From: Oscillospiraceae bacterium
Lineage (GTDB): Bacteria > Bacillota > Clostridia > Oscillospirales > Oscillospiraceae
NCBI GenBank assembly: GCA_017436785.1
Contig: JAFSCK010000065.1
Coordinates: 1-46,776 of the forward strand
Reading direction: 5' to 3'
Length of the DNA stretch: 46,776 nt
Shown: positions 34,024-41,929 of the stretch, piece after piece
How the letters are laid out: each line of letters begins with the position of its first letter
Numbering within the stretch: the stretch's first letter is position 1
Position numbers and translations under genes: made by a program
Notes under the pieces: generated by a model
Database searches by the model: none
Told to the model about the DNA's origin: nothing
What the model saw: the letters and a program-made list of their open reading frames with translations, nothing else

Positions 34024-36036
34024 TTATACTTCGTTCGCAGCCTTATAGCCGCCGCGGATGGCTTCAGCAATGCTGGCGGTGCGCTCGCCGGAGCAATCGC
34101 CTGCGTAGTAGACGGGTACGGTGACACCCTCCACATCGAAGACATTCTTCTTGGAGCCAACAGCCATGACCACCATATCGCAGAGAATGGTGATCTCTGC
34201 TTCGCCCTGCATGGCCTTTACAGCACCTGCTTCAATGGCGCTGACCTTGGTGTTCACATACTGCTGAACATTATGGGCCTTGAAATCTGCCAGAATGGTG
34301 GGCAGAATGGTGGAGGATTCGCCGTTTGCGATCTTGTCCATCATTTCAATGATAGAAACCGTGCAGCCCTTTTCCAGCAGATACTCGGCAGTTTCGGTTC
34401 CTACCAGACCGCCGCCGATGACGGCGCAATGACCGGAAACCGCTGCCTTGCCGGAGAGCACATCCCAGCTGGACACCACATTGGCACCGTCACCACCGGG
34501 AACCGGCAATGCAAAGTCATGGGCACCCACTGCCACGATGACCGCATCTGCTGCGTTCATGATCTGCTTGGTAACCTCAGTATTTAGGTGGATCTTTACA
34601 CCCAGCCCCGGCAGGATGGTGTTGTAGTATTCGATGGAACGTAGGATCTCGTCCTTTCTGGGAGGCACTGCTGCCAGATGGATCTGGCCGCCCACCTTGT
34701 CGGACTTCTCATACACATCCACCTTGTGGCCCCGGATGGCAGCCACACGGGCAGCTTCCAGACCGGCAATACCGGCACCTACGATAACCACCTGCTTGCT
34801 TTCTGCCGCAGGCTGGATAGAAACGGCAGCTTCCTCGCCATTTTCGGCGTTCAGCACACAGGAGATATAGCGGCGGTTCTGGATGGCATCCACGCAGCCC
34901 TTGTTGCAGTTCAGGCACTGGCGGATGGGCTCGTCAGATGCCACCTTGTTGGCAATATCCGCATCACACAGCAGGCTGCGGCCATAGGCAATGATGTCCG
35001 CGTCGCCGTCAGACAGGATCTTCTCGCCGTTTTCCACGGTCAGGACCTTGCCTACGGTGGCAACGGGGATAGAAACCGCAGCCTTCACCGCCCGGGTCAC
35101 AGGCAGGATCCAGTTTTCTTCCCGGGTACCCATAGGAGGAATGGTATCAGCCATATTGCCGGTATGATTTGCCTGTGCCACCTGAATCATGTGGACACCG
35201 GCCTTTTCCAGCAGCTTGGCAAATTCCACTGCATCCTCCGGATGCAAGCCGCCCTTGCCACGGTCGGAGCCGTCGGGATTTTTGGTGATAATGGGCAGCT
35301 TGTACTCGATCATCAGCTTGGGTGCGGCTTCCTTAATGGCAGCCACCACTTCCAGCGCATAACGGACCCGGTTTTCAAAGCTGCCGCCGTACGCGTCAGT
35401 ACGGAAATTCATCAGCCGGGAGCAGAGACTGCCCAGCAGGCGGTCGCCGTGGACCTCAATGGCATCGATACCTGCCTCCTGTGCCCGGCGGGAGGCATCG
35501 GCAATGGCCTTCTTAATGCCGCCCAGCTGCTCCGGAGTGACCTCCTGAATGAAGAAGCGCATATCGTGAGCGATCTTGCCATGAGCCCGCTTTCCGAACT
35601 CCTGCGATTCCTTCATTTTAGCACCAAAGGTTGCCATATCGCCCTTGGCCTTGGCCTCCATGCCCTCCTTAGCTGCCATCTGGGCCAGCCGGATCAGGCG
35701 GCCCACTTCGGGGACATCGTACTCGGGATGGAATATCTGCAGAGCGACCTTGCAGTCGTACTTGTGCAGTGCATCCGCCAGCCGCTTAAAGGTCGGGATC
35801 TGCCGGTCATCACAGAGCTTGGGAGTCGGAGAAGCAGTCATAACAGGAGCCACGTCGCCAATGACCACAAAACCGGTGCCGCCTTTAGCCAACCGTTCGT
35901 AGAAAGCCAGACTTCTTTCTCCGATGGAACCGTCCCGTTCCTCATAACCGGTCGTCAGAGGCGGGAACATGATACGGTTTTTCAGAGTCAGACCACCCAC
36001 CGCAATGGGCTGCAGAAGCAGAGAATCTTTGCTCAT
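34024..36036 (-). CDS. NADH:flavin oxidoreductase / FadH-like enoate reductase
   Basis: 670 residues: an old-yellow-enzyme barrel (1-365), a [4Fe-4S] site C374-x2-C377-x3-C381-x11-C393, and FAD and NAD domains ('VVIVGAGIAGLEAARVA' near 416 and 'CAVIGGGLVGTETAEYLLEKG' near 535). This is the layout of 2,4-dienoyl-CoA reductase, 2-enoate reductase and BaiCD/BaiH. The barrel has 'EVHGDRLLGSLCSRLMNFRTDAYGGSFENR' instead of the common HGAHGYL, and residues 107-165 hold a charged helical insertion. The substrate, perhaps an unsaturated acid, steroid or bile-acid intermediate, is not known. It has its own promoter and terminator. Confidence 0.88.
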   Translation of the reverse strand: MSKDSLLLQPIAVGGLTLKNRIMFPPLTTGYEERDGSIGERSLAFYERLAKGGTGFVVIGDVAPVMTASPTPKLCDDRQIPTFKRLADALHKYDCKVALQIFHPEYDVPEVGRLIRLAQMAAKEGMEAKAKGDMATFGAKMKESQEFGKRAHGKIAHDMRFFIQEVTPEQLGGIKKAIADASRRAQEAGIDAIEVHGDRLLGSLCSRLMNFRTDAYGGSFENRVRYALEVVAAIKEAAPKLMIEYKLPIITKNPDGSDRGKGGLHPEDAVEFAKLLEKAGVHMIQVAQANHTGNMADTIPPMGTREENWILPVTRAVKAAVSIPVATVGKVLTVENGEKILSDGDADIIAYGRSLLCDADIANKVASDEPIRQCLNCNKGCVDAIQNRRYISCVLNAENGEEAAVSIQPAAESKQVVIVGAGIAGLEAARVAAIRGHKVDVYEKSDKVGGQIHLAAVPPRKDEILRSIEYYNTILPGLGVKIHLNTEVTKQIMNAADAVIVAVGAHDFALPVPGGDGANVVSSWDVLSGKAAVSGHCAVIGGGLVGTETAEYLLEKGCTVSIIEMMDKIANGESSTILPTILADFKAHNVQQYVNTKVSAIEAGAVKAMQGEAEITILCDMVVMAVGSKKNVFDVEGVTVPVYYAGDCSGERTASIAEAIRGGYKAANEV

Positions 36037-36071
36037 AATGGATATCCCCTTTCAAATTATATTCTGCCTCT

Positions 36072-36100
36072 TTCATACCATATTTCAGCATGTTTTTCAA
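36072..36100 (-). promoter_or_regulatory. Promoter of the flavoenzyme gene
   Basis: Minus-strand TTGAAA (36095-36100), 17-base spacer, TATGAA (36072-36077); 36 bases before the start codon. Confidence 0.5.
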
Positions 36101-36141
36101 TAGACAGAACATCGATCTCCCATTTTTTAGTATCTTTTCAA

Positions 36142-36405
36142 TTATTTTCCATATACCAGTTTTTTCGCCCTTGCATGATCGCCGGGCTTTACAAACAGCT
36201 GGTACAGATAGGTCTGGGTCGCCATAGCAGAATATGTCGTCCGGACGGTTTCTGCTGCCTTGGCATTGAAGCTGCGGGAGAGTACATTGTCGGAAACCGT
36301 GGTCTTCACCTCATAACGAATACCGTTTTTATCCAGAATCTGCTTCACCCGGGCCAGCTCCTGCGCATTTGTGTCCATCATCAGGCGTTTTCTCAAAAGC
36401 AACAT
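36142..36405 (-). CDS. Small protein of unknown function
   Basis: 87 residues, MLLLRKRLMMDTNAQELARVKQILDKNGIRYEVKTT... ending 'YLYQLFVKPGDHARAKKLVYGK'. The pattern (a short helix with 'ilxxngIxYe', then a C-terminal 'vfVkp.d..kAk.li') recalls small DUF2007-type proteins, but the match is loose. It lies 13 bases after the next upstream gene (36418) and is probably co-transcribed with it. Confidence 0.6.
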   Translation of the reverse strand: MLLLRKRLMMDTNAQELARVKQILDKNGIRYEVKTTVSDNVLSRSFNAKAAETVRTTYSAMATQTYLYQLFVKPGDHARAKKLVYGK

Positions 36406-36417
36406 ACCTGCTTCTCC

Positions 36418-37122
36418 TTATCCAAAATAAAATGGGTCAAGAATTTTTTCTTTGCCAAAGGTCTTTCCTGCCATGCGGTACATGGCCTTGGCATGGATGC
36501 GATCATGCCAGAGAAAACGGCGCAGCACCTTTCTCACCGACCACCATTCCCCGTAGCTGCCCTCCTGGGCTTCTTTCTCCAGGAAACCGGGCTGCTGCTC
36601 CAGCGCGGCAAAGCCCCGTCGGCGGCATTGGGCAATGGTTCCCTCGTTGTCTGCCTCCACGCCGATCTCCCCGAAATAGTAGGCGTTGACACTTTTGGTA
36701 TGGCGGTACATTTCCTCCGCCGTCCGGGGCACCGGGCCGTAGAAGGTACTGCGCAGCGGCAGGCAGCTTACATGTTTATCAGGCACTGATTCATACAGTC
36801 TGTGAAAATCTTCTGCTGATCTCAGCGTAAGGTCTCTCAGCTCCTCATATTCTTCCCAAGTCAGAGGGGCTTTCTCACTGCCAAACAGCACATCCGAATC
36901 CGCATCCCGGATCTGCAGCTGGGATGCCTGCTCCTGCACGATCTCGATTTGAGCAGCATCCAACCAACTGCCGCCCCGCCAGTGAAGATAGGTCCTGATC
37001 TCTCCGGGCATTTTTCCTTTTGCAATTTCCAGACTTTCCCCTCTTGTAAAAGCACCGGGGAAATTTTCAGCATACAGGATGGAATCCTCCCCGTTATGCT
37101 CCCAGATGCAGCGGATATTCAT
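36418..37122 (-). CDS. Uncharacterised protein, HicB-like start and DinB-like end
   Basis: 234 residues. The N-terminal 60 or so ('IRCIWEHNGEDSILYAENFPGAFTRGESLEIAKGKMPGEIRTYLHW') follow the HicB-like pattern of an RNase-H-fold antitoxin domain. The C-terminal part ends 'SVRKVLRRFLWHDRIHAKAMYRMAGKTFG', with an H-x3-H pair in a helix as in DinB-fold metalloproteins. No HicA toxin is adjacent. Function unknown; possibly a thiol-transferase-type DinB protein. The domain assignments are by eye. It precedes a small protein gene and follows a cupin gene on the same strand. Confidence 0.65.
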   Translation of the reverse strand: MNIRCIWEHNGEDSILYAENFPGAFTRGESLEIAKGKMPGEIRTYLHWRGGSWLDAAQIEIVQEQASQLQIRDADSDVLFGSEKAPLTWEEYEELRDLTLRSAEDFHRLYESVPDKHVSCLPLRSTFYGPVPRTAEEMYRHTKSVNAYYFGEIGVEADNEGTIAQCRRRGFAALEQQPGFLEKEAQEGSYGEWWSVRKVLRRFLWHDRIHAKAMYRMAGKTFGKEKILDPFYFG

Positions 37123-37155
37123 AGAAACACCTCCCGTCTAACCGATTGGACTGCT

Positions 37156-37476
37156 TTACAGAAAGTCCTCCCGGGCAGGAGAAAATACATCGATCACCTT
37201 CATATCTTCCAAAACAGTAATTTTATGGGGCACATTGCCGGGAATCAGCACACTGTCACCGCTTCCCACTTCCCGGGTCTCCTCACCTACCGTGTAGCGG
37301 CAGGCGCCGGAGATGATATAGGTGATCTGCTGATGGGGATGGGCATGCTCTGCAATGACCGAGCCGCCCTCCAGACAAATCTCACACACCATCAGATCTG
37401 CACTGTGGGACAGCACCTTTCGCGTAACACCCACGCCTCCGTTTTGCATGGGAACATTTTGATTGTAGGTAAACAT
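37156..37476 (-). CDS. Cupin-domain protein
   Basis: 106 residues, a single small cupin barrel. Motif 1 'EHAHPHQQITYIISGACRYTVG' gives two histidines and a glutamine for metal binding; motif 2 'GDSVLIPGNVPHKITV' gives a third histidine. Such proteins bind a metal and may be enzymes or sensors; the substrate is unknown. Confidence 0.88.
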   Translation of the reverse strand: MFTYNQNVPMQNGGVGVTRKVLSHSADLMVCEICLEGGSVIAEHAHPHQQITYIISGACRYTVGEETREVGSGDSVLIPGNVPHKITVLEDMKVIDVFSPAREDFL

Positions 37477-37541
37477 ATGGCGTTTCCTCCCGTTTTTCTT
37501 TTATTATAAGCCGGGATATAGGGAAATGCAATCCCTTTTCC

Positions 37542-37561
37542 GGCGACCCGGAACGGACTCG
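37542..37561 (-). repeat. 20-base copy of the tRNA-Asp 3' end
   Basis: On the minus strand CGAGTCCGTTCCGGGTCGCC, identical to the T-loop-to-acceptor part of tRNA-Asp (37689-37708 on plus), 147 bases further downstream. The base where the CCA A would be differs. Confidence 0.9.
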
Positions 37562-37637
37562 CTACATTATGGTGTCGGCGGGGCCCTACCCGCCGAGCAA
37601 CGGTCCACCGGACCGTTGCATTTCATTCTTCGAGTCC
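37555..37637 (-). other. tRNA-linked three-way junction element A
   Basis: An outer 7-bp stem (37555-37561 with 37631-37637) encloses two hairpins: 8 bp at 37575-37582/37589-37596, and 10 bp at 37597-37606/37610-37619 around an ACC loop. The loop-proximal GTCCACCGGAC and the nearby ATTCTTCGAG are shared with element B near tRNA-Gly. It would form a compact RNA fold downstream of tRNA-Asp. Confidence 0.6.
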
Positions 37638-37652
37638 TTATCCGGAGCAAAT

Positions 37653-37684
37653 AAAAAACGCCATCCATATGGATGGCGTTTTTT
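37653..37684 (-). terminator. Terminator after tRNA-Asp
   Basis: AAAAAACGCCATCC (37653-37666) pairs perfectly with GGATGGCGTTTTTT (37671-37684), loop ATAT; on the minus strand it ends in a T run. Confidence 0.85.
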
Positions 37685-37687
37685 ATT

Positions 37688-37764
37688 TGGCGACCCGGAA
37701 CGGACTCGAACCGTCGACCTCCAGCGTGACAGGCTGGCGTGCTAACCGACTGCACCACCGGGCC
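37688..37764 (-). tRNA. tRNA-Asp (GTC)
   Basis: 77 nucleotides with encoded CCA. Acceptor stem GGCCCGG/CCGGGTC, anticodon stem GCCAGC with loop CTGTCAC giving anticodon GTC, and T arm with GGTTCGAGTCC. The cloverleaf closes fully. Confidence 0.95.
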
Positions 37765-37887
37765 AGAACAAGTTGAATTATAGCAGATAATTCCCGATTT
37801 GTAAAGACCTATTTTTTTATTTTCCCTGACTTTTTTCTGTTCTCCCCCTATTCTCCCGGCAAAAAGTCCCAATCGCCTGACAAGCGA

Positions 37888-37916
37888 TTGCCAAATTATC
37901 CTTTTTTCGCTACAAT
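37888..37916 (+). promoter_or_regulatory. Promoter of the XRE membrane regulator
   Basis: TTGCCA (37888-37893), 17-base spacer, TACAAT (37911-37916), 30 bases before the ATG. Confidence 0.65.
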
Positions 37917-37945
37917 AAACCCATCCAAACGAGCGAGGTGATCCT

Positions 37946-39127
37946 ATGTACGAGATCAGCAAGGAAGCCTTCGGCAGCTTCGTTTCTGCCCTTCGGAAAG
38001 AAAAGGGGCTGACCCAGAAGGAGCTGGCAGAGCAGCTCTACATTTCTAACAAGGCGGTCAGCAAATGGGAAACCGGCACTACCCTTCCGGATACCGCCCT
38101 CCTGATGCCGCTGGCGGAGGCGCTGGGGGTAACGGTGACGGAGCTTCTGAAATGTCAGCGGCTGACGCAGGAGGAATCCCGACAATCAGAGGAGCTGGTA
38201 AAAACAGTCATCCAGCTGTCGGAGGGTGGACTCCAGAAATACCGGCCCGACCGTTGGAAACGGGGCATTCAGCTGCTTCTGAGTGCCATCATCGGAGCGC
38301 TGGAGATCTGGCTTATGCTGCTCTATGGCTACACATGGGACGAGCTGTCGGTGGCTCTGCTGACCATGATGGTACTGATGGCCCTCTTCGGCACCTATTT
38401 CTGCGTCTTCGCCAAGGAGCGGCTCCCGGATTACTATGACAGCAATCGCGTTTCCGCCTTCGCTGACGGCTTCCTGCGGATGAACATTCCCGGCGTCTAC
38501 TTCAACAACAGCAACTGGCCCTACATCGTCCGGGCGATGCAGCTGTGGGCCATGATTGGTCTGGCTGGCTGCCCTGCACTGTATTTCCTTTGCAGGAAGC
38601 TGTTCCCCGGCTTTGTGACCTACGGCTGGACCTATGTGATGCCGCTGATCACCCTTGGCGGAATGTTTCTCCCCGTCGTGGTGGTAGGCAGAAAATATGA
38701 ATTTGCCCCAGATACCCCCCGCCCGGCTTACAGCGGAAGGCAGGACCGGATCATCTTCGGTGTGACCGCGGTACTGATCTTATCTTTGGCCCTGTTCCCC
38801 GCCCTCGGCGGACTGTGGTCCTCCGGCTCCGGCAGCCGTGTGGGCTGGCACGAAAGCAAAACGCTGGAAAGCTGGAATGCCGGCTATTCCTACTTCCAAG
38901 GCTACCGCCAGCGGTCCGTCAATGTACAGGGAGATCCCACCACGCTCCACGCAGAGCTCCGCACAGAGGCTGGCGCATTTACCCTGCGTGTCACCGATCA
39001 GCAGGGTGCGCTCCTCTACGAGGAGAGATTTACGGGATCCGCCACTGTGGATGTCCCCATTCCCGGCAAAGTACAGGTGCGTGTGACTGGTGAAAAAGCA
39101 AAGGGAAGCTTTTCTATTGGATGGTAA
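37946..39127 (+). CDS. XRE-family regulator with membrane domain
   Basis: 393 residues. Residues 8-68 form an XRE helix-turn-helix ('GSFVSALRKEKGLTQKELAEQLYISNKAVSKWETGTTLPDTALLMPLAEALGVTVTELL'). After a linker there are about six membrane helices between roughly 110 and 290, then a soluble C-terminal domain (about 300-393) predicted to lie outside ('WNAGYSYFQGYRQRSVNVQGDPTTLHAELRTEAGAFTLRV'). A DNA-binding head, membrane body and outer sensor-like tail suggest a membrane-bound one-component regulator. The ligand and targets are unknown. GAGGTG precedes the start. Confidence 0.85.
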   Translation: MYEISKEAFGSFVSALRKEKGLTQKELAEQLYISNKAVSKWETGTTLPDTALLMPLAEALGVTVTELLKCQRLTQEESRQSEELVKTVIQLSEGGLQKYRPDRWKRGIQLLLSAIIGALEIWLMLLYGYTWDELSVALLTMMVLMALFGTYFCVFAKERLPDYYDSNRVSAFADGFLRMNIPGVYFNNSNWPYIVRAMQLWAMIGLAGCPALYFLCRKLFPGFVTYGWTYVMPLITLGGMFLPVVVVGRKYEFAPDTPRPAYSGRQDRIIFGVTAVLILSLALFPALGGLWSSGSGSRVGWHESKTLESWNAGYSYFQGYRQRSVNVQGDPTTLHAELRTEAGAFTLRVTDQQGALLYEERFTGSATVDVPIPGKVQVRVTGEKAKGSFSIGW

Positions 39128-39134
39128 TACAGTT

Positions 39135-39172
39135 GAAGAGGCTGTCTCACGAAGTGAGGCAGCCTCTTTTTT
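39135..39172 (+). terminator. Terminator after the XRE membrane regulator
   Basis: AGAGGCTGTCTCAC (39137-39150) pairs with GTGAGGCAGCCTCT (39154-39167) with one wobble, followed by TTTTTTCTTT. Confidence 0.9.
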
Positions 39173-39178
39173 CTTTAC

Positions 39179-39286
39179 TGGAGTGGGTGTGTCCTTTCGG
39201 CACATCGTAAGGTAGCGCTGGGAAGGGGTCCAGCGCCCGACAGTCCACCGGACTGTCGGATTATATTCTTCGAGCCTTCCGACATC
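39179..39286 (-). other. tRNA-linked hairpin element B
   Basis: Downstream of tRNA-Gly on the minus strand. It has a 7-bp hairpin (39215-39221/39230-39236) and a 10-bp hairpin (39237-39246/39250-39259) around ACC, the latter with the same GTCCACCGGAC core as element A (as GTCC-ACC-GGAC), plus the shared ATTCTTCGAG. The distal end TGGAGTGGGTG (39179-39189) matches the tRNA-Gly 3' end TGGAGCGGGTG in 10 of 11 bases. Confidence 0.55.
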
Positions 39287-39296
39287 CTTTTTCTAC

Positions 39297-39334
39297 AAAA
39301 AAGAAAGCCTTCCCTTCGGAAGACTTTCTTTTTT
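39297..39334 (-). terminator. Terminator after tRNA-Gly
   Basis: AAAAAAGAAAG with CTTTCTTTTTT closes an inner CTTCC/GGAAG stem; T run on the minus strand. Confidence 0.8.
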
Positions 39335-39335
39335 A

Positions 39336-39411
39336 TGGAGCGGGTGACGAGGCTCGAACTCGCTACCTCCACCTTGGCAAGGTGGCGCTCTACCGGATGA
39401 GCTACACCCGC
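39336..39411 (-). tRNA. tRNA-Gly (GCC)
   Basis: 76 nucleotides with encoded CCA. Acceptor GCGGGTG/CACCCGC, anticodon stem CCACC/GGTGG with loop TTGCCAA (anticodon GCC), T arm with GTTCGAGCC. Full cloverleaf. Confidence 0.95.
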
Positions 39412-39472
39412 AACGGACATGACTTATTATAACAAGCTTTTTTAAAATGTCAAGTCCTAATTTTCAGTTTTT

Positions 39473-40834
39473 TCAACTTTTTTCTGCAGGCCCGCCCGGA
39501 AGGATCTGGGGCTCTGTCGGAGCCGGCTGTGACGGTTCCGTGGAGGGTGCCGGAGGCTCCGTTATCTCCGGGACTGTGGGGGGTGTGGTTTCCTCAGGGA
39601 CGGTAGGCGGTATCGTCTCCTCAGGAACAGTAGGAACGATGGTTTCTTCCGGACGTATAGGCTCCTCAGAGGGCTTCGGCTCAGTAGGAAGTGAGGGCCC
39701 GGAGGGAACCGTAGGCTCCACCTGTCCCGGCTTCTGGGCAGCCTCCTGCTCCAGCCGGAACCGGGGCGCGCCAATACAGGCAGGATACACGGAATAGTCC
39801 CAGACATAGCTGTCCATGGAGCTGTCCGCAAACTGCCGGTAACGGCCAAATTCCCTGCTGCGCAGCAGATCCACATGGTAGTAATACCCATCCTCCCGCA
39901 CAATGTTCCATGTCCAAGGCTCTCCAAAGTGGGTGCCGTTCACCGTCATGCACTCCAGCCCCGCGCTGCGGCACATGGCCGCATAGACAGTGGCAAAGGC
40001 CCGGCTGTCGCCCACGCCGTGGTGCAGCAGGCTGTAGACCGGTGTGATGGAGGTTTCCAGCTTATAATCAAAACGCTCCACCAGAAAGGCAAACAGCTGA
40101 GAGAACTTCTGGTACTCCTCGCCATCGCCGCTGACATACAAGGCCGCCGCCTCAAACACCGGCTTTACCTCCTGCTGCATCCGCCGCAGAGCATCCCGGC
40201 TGGTCTGATAGGTGAAGATCAGCTCCACCACCCGTTCATTTCCGGTACCATACACGCGTTCCGTAACATGCGGAGTCTCCATGACCATCTGGGGATTCAG
40301 CAGCGCATAATCCTGCACGAACTGAGTAAAGTCCTCTGTTTCATATTGCTCTACCAGCATGACCAGACTGGGATCAAACCCCTCCAATGCCAATGCCACT
40401 GCCCCTCGGAGGGCATCCATATCCGCCACCCGGCGGATACGTTGGACCTCGCTGCGGTGATGGCGGTAAGTGATGCTCACGGATACCGCCGGCAGGCCGC
40501 CGCTGCTGCCGGTCTCATATAAGATACTTTCTACCGCATAGGCACCAACAGGATCGTTCAGCAGGGCATATTGGACCGCCCGTTCCATGCTGTAGGCTAG
40601 TGTATCCTCAGGGTATTCCGCCACATTGATGGCAGAAACCTCGGCACCATCGGCAATGATGGCCTTCAAGGCTTCCAGCAGCTCCAGATAGTTGGAGGCT
40701 GTCACCACATCGGTCTGATTGTTTTGCCGCTGCTCCTGATGGGGGGTGACAGAAACATAAGGACTGGCAGACCAACTGCAGCCGGACAGCAGCAGGCTCA
40801 GCAGCAGTGCCCCAAGCAAAAATTTCCGTTTCAT
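39473..40834 (-). CDS. Transglutaminase-like lipoprotein, probably inactive
   Basis: 453 residues. Lipoprotein signal with lipobox LLSGC (C19). The core 'GVGDSRAFATVYAAMCRSAGLECMTVNGTHFGEPWTWNIVREDGYYYHVDLL' follows the clostridial transglutaminase-like layout, but the catalytic Cys of 'xVCxGxA' reads Ser and the His of 'HAWN' reads Thr (WTWN); the Asp of 'YHVD' remains. The last 85 residues are a Pro/Thr/Glu-rich tail with tandem 'TVPEETxPP' repeats, typical of a wall-spanning linker. A binding or scaffold role on the cell surface is more likely than catalysis. Located with a YitT-family gene 13 bases upstream. Confidence 0.78.
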   Translation of the reverse strand: MKRKFLLGALLLSLLLSGCSWSASPYVSVTPHQEQRQNNQTDVVTASNYLELLEALKAIIADGAEVSAINVAEYPEDTLAYSMERAVQYALLNDPVGAYAVESILYETGSSGGLPAVSVSITYRHHRSEVQRIRRVADMDALRGAVALALEGFDPSLVMLVEQYETEDFTQFVQDYALLNPQMVMETPHVTERVYGTGNERVVELIFTYQTSRDALRRMQQEVKPVFEAAALYVSGDGEEYQKFSQLFAFLVERFDYKLETSITPVYSLLHHGVGDSRAFATVYAAMCRSAGLECMTVNGTHFGEPWTWNIVREDGYYYHVDLLRSREFGRYRQFADSSMDSYVWDYSVYPACIGAPRFRLEQEAAQKPGQVEPTVPSGPSLPTEPKPSEEPIRPEETIVPTVPEETIPPTVPEETTPPTVPEITEPPAPSTEPSQPAPTEPQILPGGPAEKS

Positions 40835-40846
40835 CGCGCCCCTCCT

Positions 40847-41710
40847 TTACAGGGAATGTTTGGAGTACCGGGAGAAGCCGTCTCCCAGCACCTGATGGGC
40901 CTCCTGCACAATGACGAAGGCCTTGGGATCGATCTCCATGACCAGTTCTTTCAGCTCCGTAAGCTGCTGCTTCTTCACCGCCGCCAGCACTACCTTTGTA
41001 TTATGGTGGCTATAACTCCCTTCTCCATGGAGGAAGGTCGCTCCCCGGTCCAGCTTCAGGCCGATATCCCGGGCTATTGCCTCATATTCCGAAGAAATGA
41101 TCAGCGCCACCGTGGAATAGTCAAAGCGGTATACCACCGCATCCAGCACCTTGCCGCAGAGAAACACCGTAATACCGGTATACAGGGCCTTGTTCACATC
41201 CTGAAATACCAGACCCGTCAGCAGCACCACGAAGGCATCAAAGCACATGGAGATCTGACCAATGGGCACATTGCGGTAGCGCAGCTTTAATAGCCGCACC
41301 AGAATATCGGAACCGCCGGTGGAGGTTCCGGAAACGAACACCACACCAAGGCCCAGTCCGCAAACCACGCCGCCATAGATCACGCCCATCAGCGGCTCCA
41401 CCGCAGGCAGTCCCAATGCAGCAAAGGTATCGATCAGTACCGAGCTGAGGACCATACCCAGCAGAGAGCCAAGGAAGAAGCGCTTGCCGATTTTGACACC
41501 GCCCAGCAAAAATAGAGGCAAATTGATGAGAATGGACAGCGTACCCACACTGCCAAACCCCAAAACCTCCACAATCACCAGCGCCAGACCGGAAATTCCG
41601 CCGGGGCTCATGTCATTGGGCTGTAAAAAGAACGCAAAACCGGCAGAAAACACGGTGCTGCCGATGATCGTCGCCACGATCCAGCCATATTTGTGCCATA
41701 ATTTGCCCAT
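40847..41710 (-). CDS. YitT family membrane protein
   Basis: 287 residues. About five to six membrane helices (1-175), with the family signature 'FFLQPNDMSPGGISGLALVI' and 'VSGTSTGGSDILVRLL', followed by a cytoplasmic DUF2179 domain at the C-terminus ('HGEGSYSHHNTKVVLAAVKKQQLTELKELVMEIDPKAFVIVQEAHQVLGDGF'). The function of YitT proteins is unknown. Probably co-transcribed with the downstream lipoprotein gene. Confidence 0.92.
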   Translation of the reverse strand: MGKLWHKYGWIVATIIGSTVFSAGFAFFLQPNDMSPGGISGLALVIVEVLGFGSVGTLSILINLPLFLLGGVKIGKRFFLGSLLGMVLSSVLIDTFAALGLPAVEPLMGVIYGGVVCGLGLGVVFVSGTSTGGSDILVRLLKLRYRNVPIGQISMCFDAFVVLLTGLVFQDVNKALYTGITVFLCGKVLDAVVYRFDYSTVALIISSEYEAIARDIGLKLDRGATFLHGEGSYSHHNTKVVLAAVKKQQLTELKELVMEIDPKAFVIVQEAHQVLGDGFSRYSKHSL

Positions 41711-41749
41711 GGGTATGCCTCCTTAATTCTTTCGTGTAACAAAATCGGA

Positions 41750-41901
41750 TGTCATTGCGATCCAGTGCGCACACTGGATCGGTAACCGAAGGAAATGCCT
41801 GTGGTGCAATCTTCTCCAAAGGTCCGCGCAGAATCCCACAGCATGATCCGAGAAAAACGTAGGGGATTGCCACGTCGGCCTGCGGCCTCCTCGCAATGAC
41901 A
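41750..41901. repeat. TGTCATTGCGA-family element, copy 8 (long form)
   Basis: 152 bases, TGTCATTGCGATC to CTCGCAATGACA, with the CCAGTGCGCACACTGG palindrome on the left and GGGGATTGCCACG plus GGCCTGCGGCC on the right. It lies between parC (minus) and yitT (minus). Confidence 0.85.
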
Positions 41902-41929
41902 TACGTTTTTTCGTCATGCAAAAGTAATA

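Noticed and set aside
34678-36789. A 703-codon plus-strand frame opposite the FadH-like gene
   Set aside because: It is antisense to a clear flavoenzyme gene and continues across its promoter; composition is His/Gly/Leu-rich without domains.
37567-37962. A 131-codon minus-strand frame covering tRNA-Asp and the downstream hairpins
   Set aside because: It reads through the tRNA and its structured element; translation of structural RNA is the likely explanation.
39175-39420. An 81-codon minus-strand frame covering tRNA-Gly
   Set aside because: Same reason: it is the tRNA, terminator and element B read as codons.
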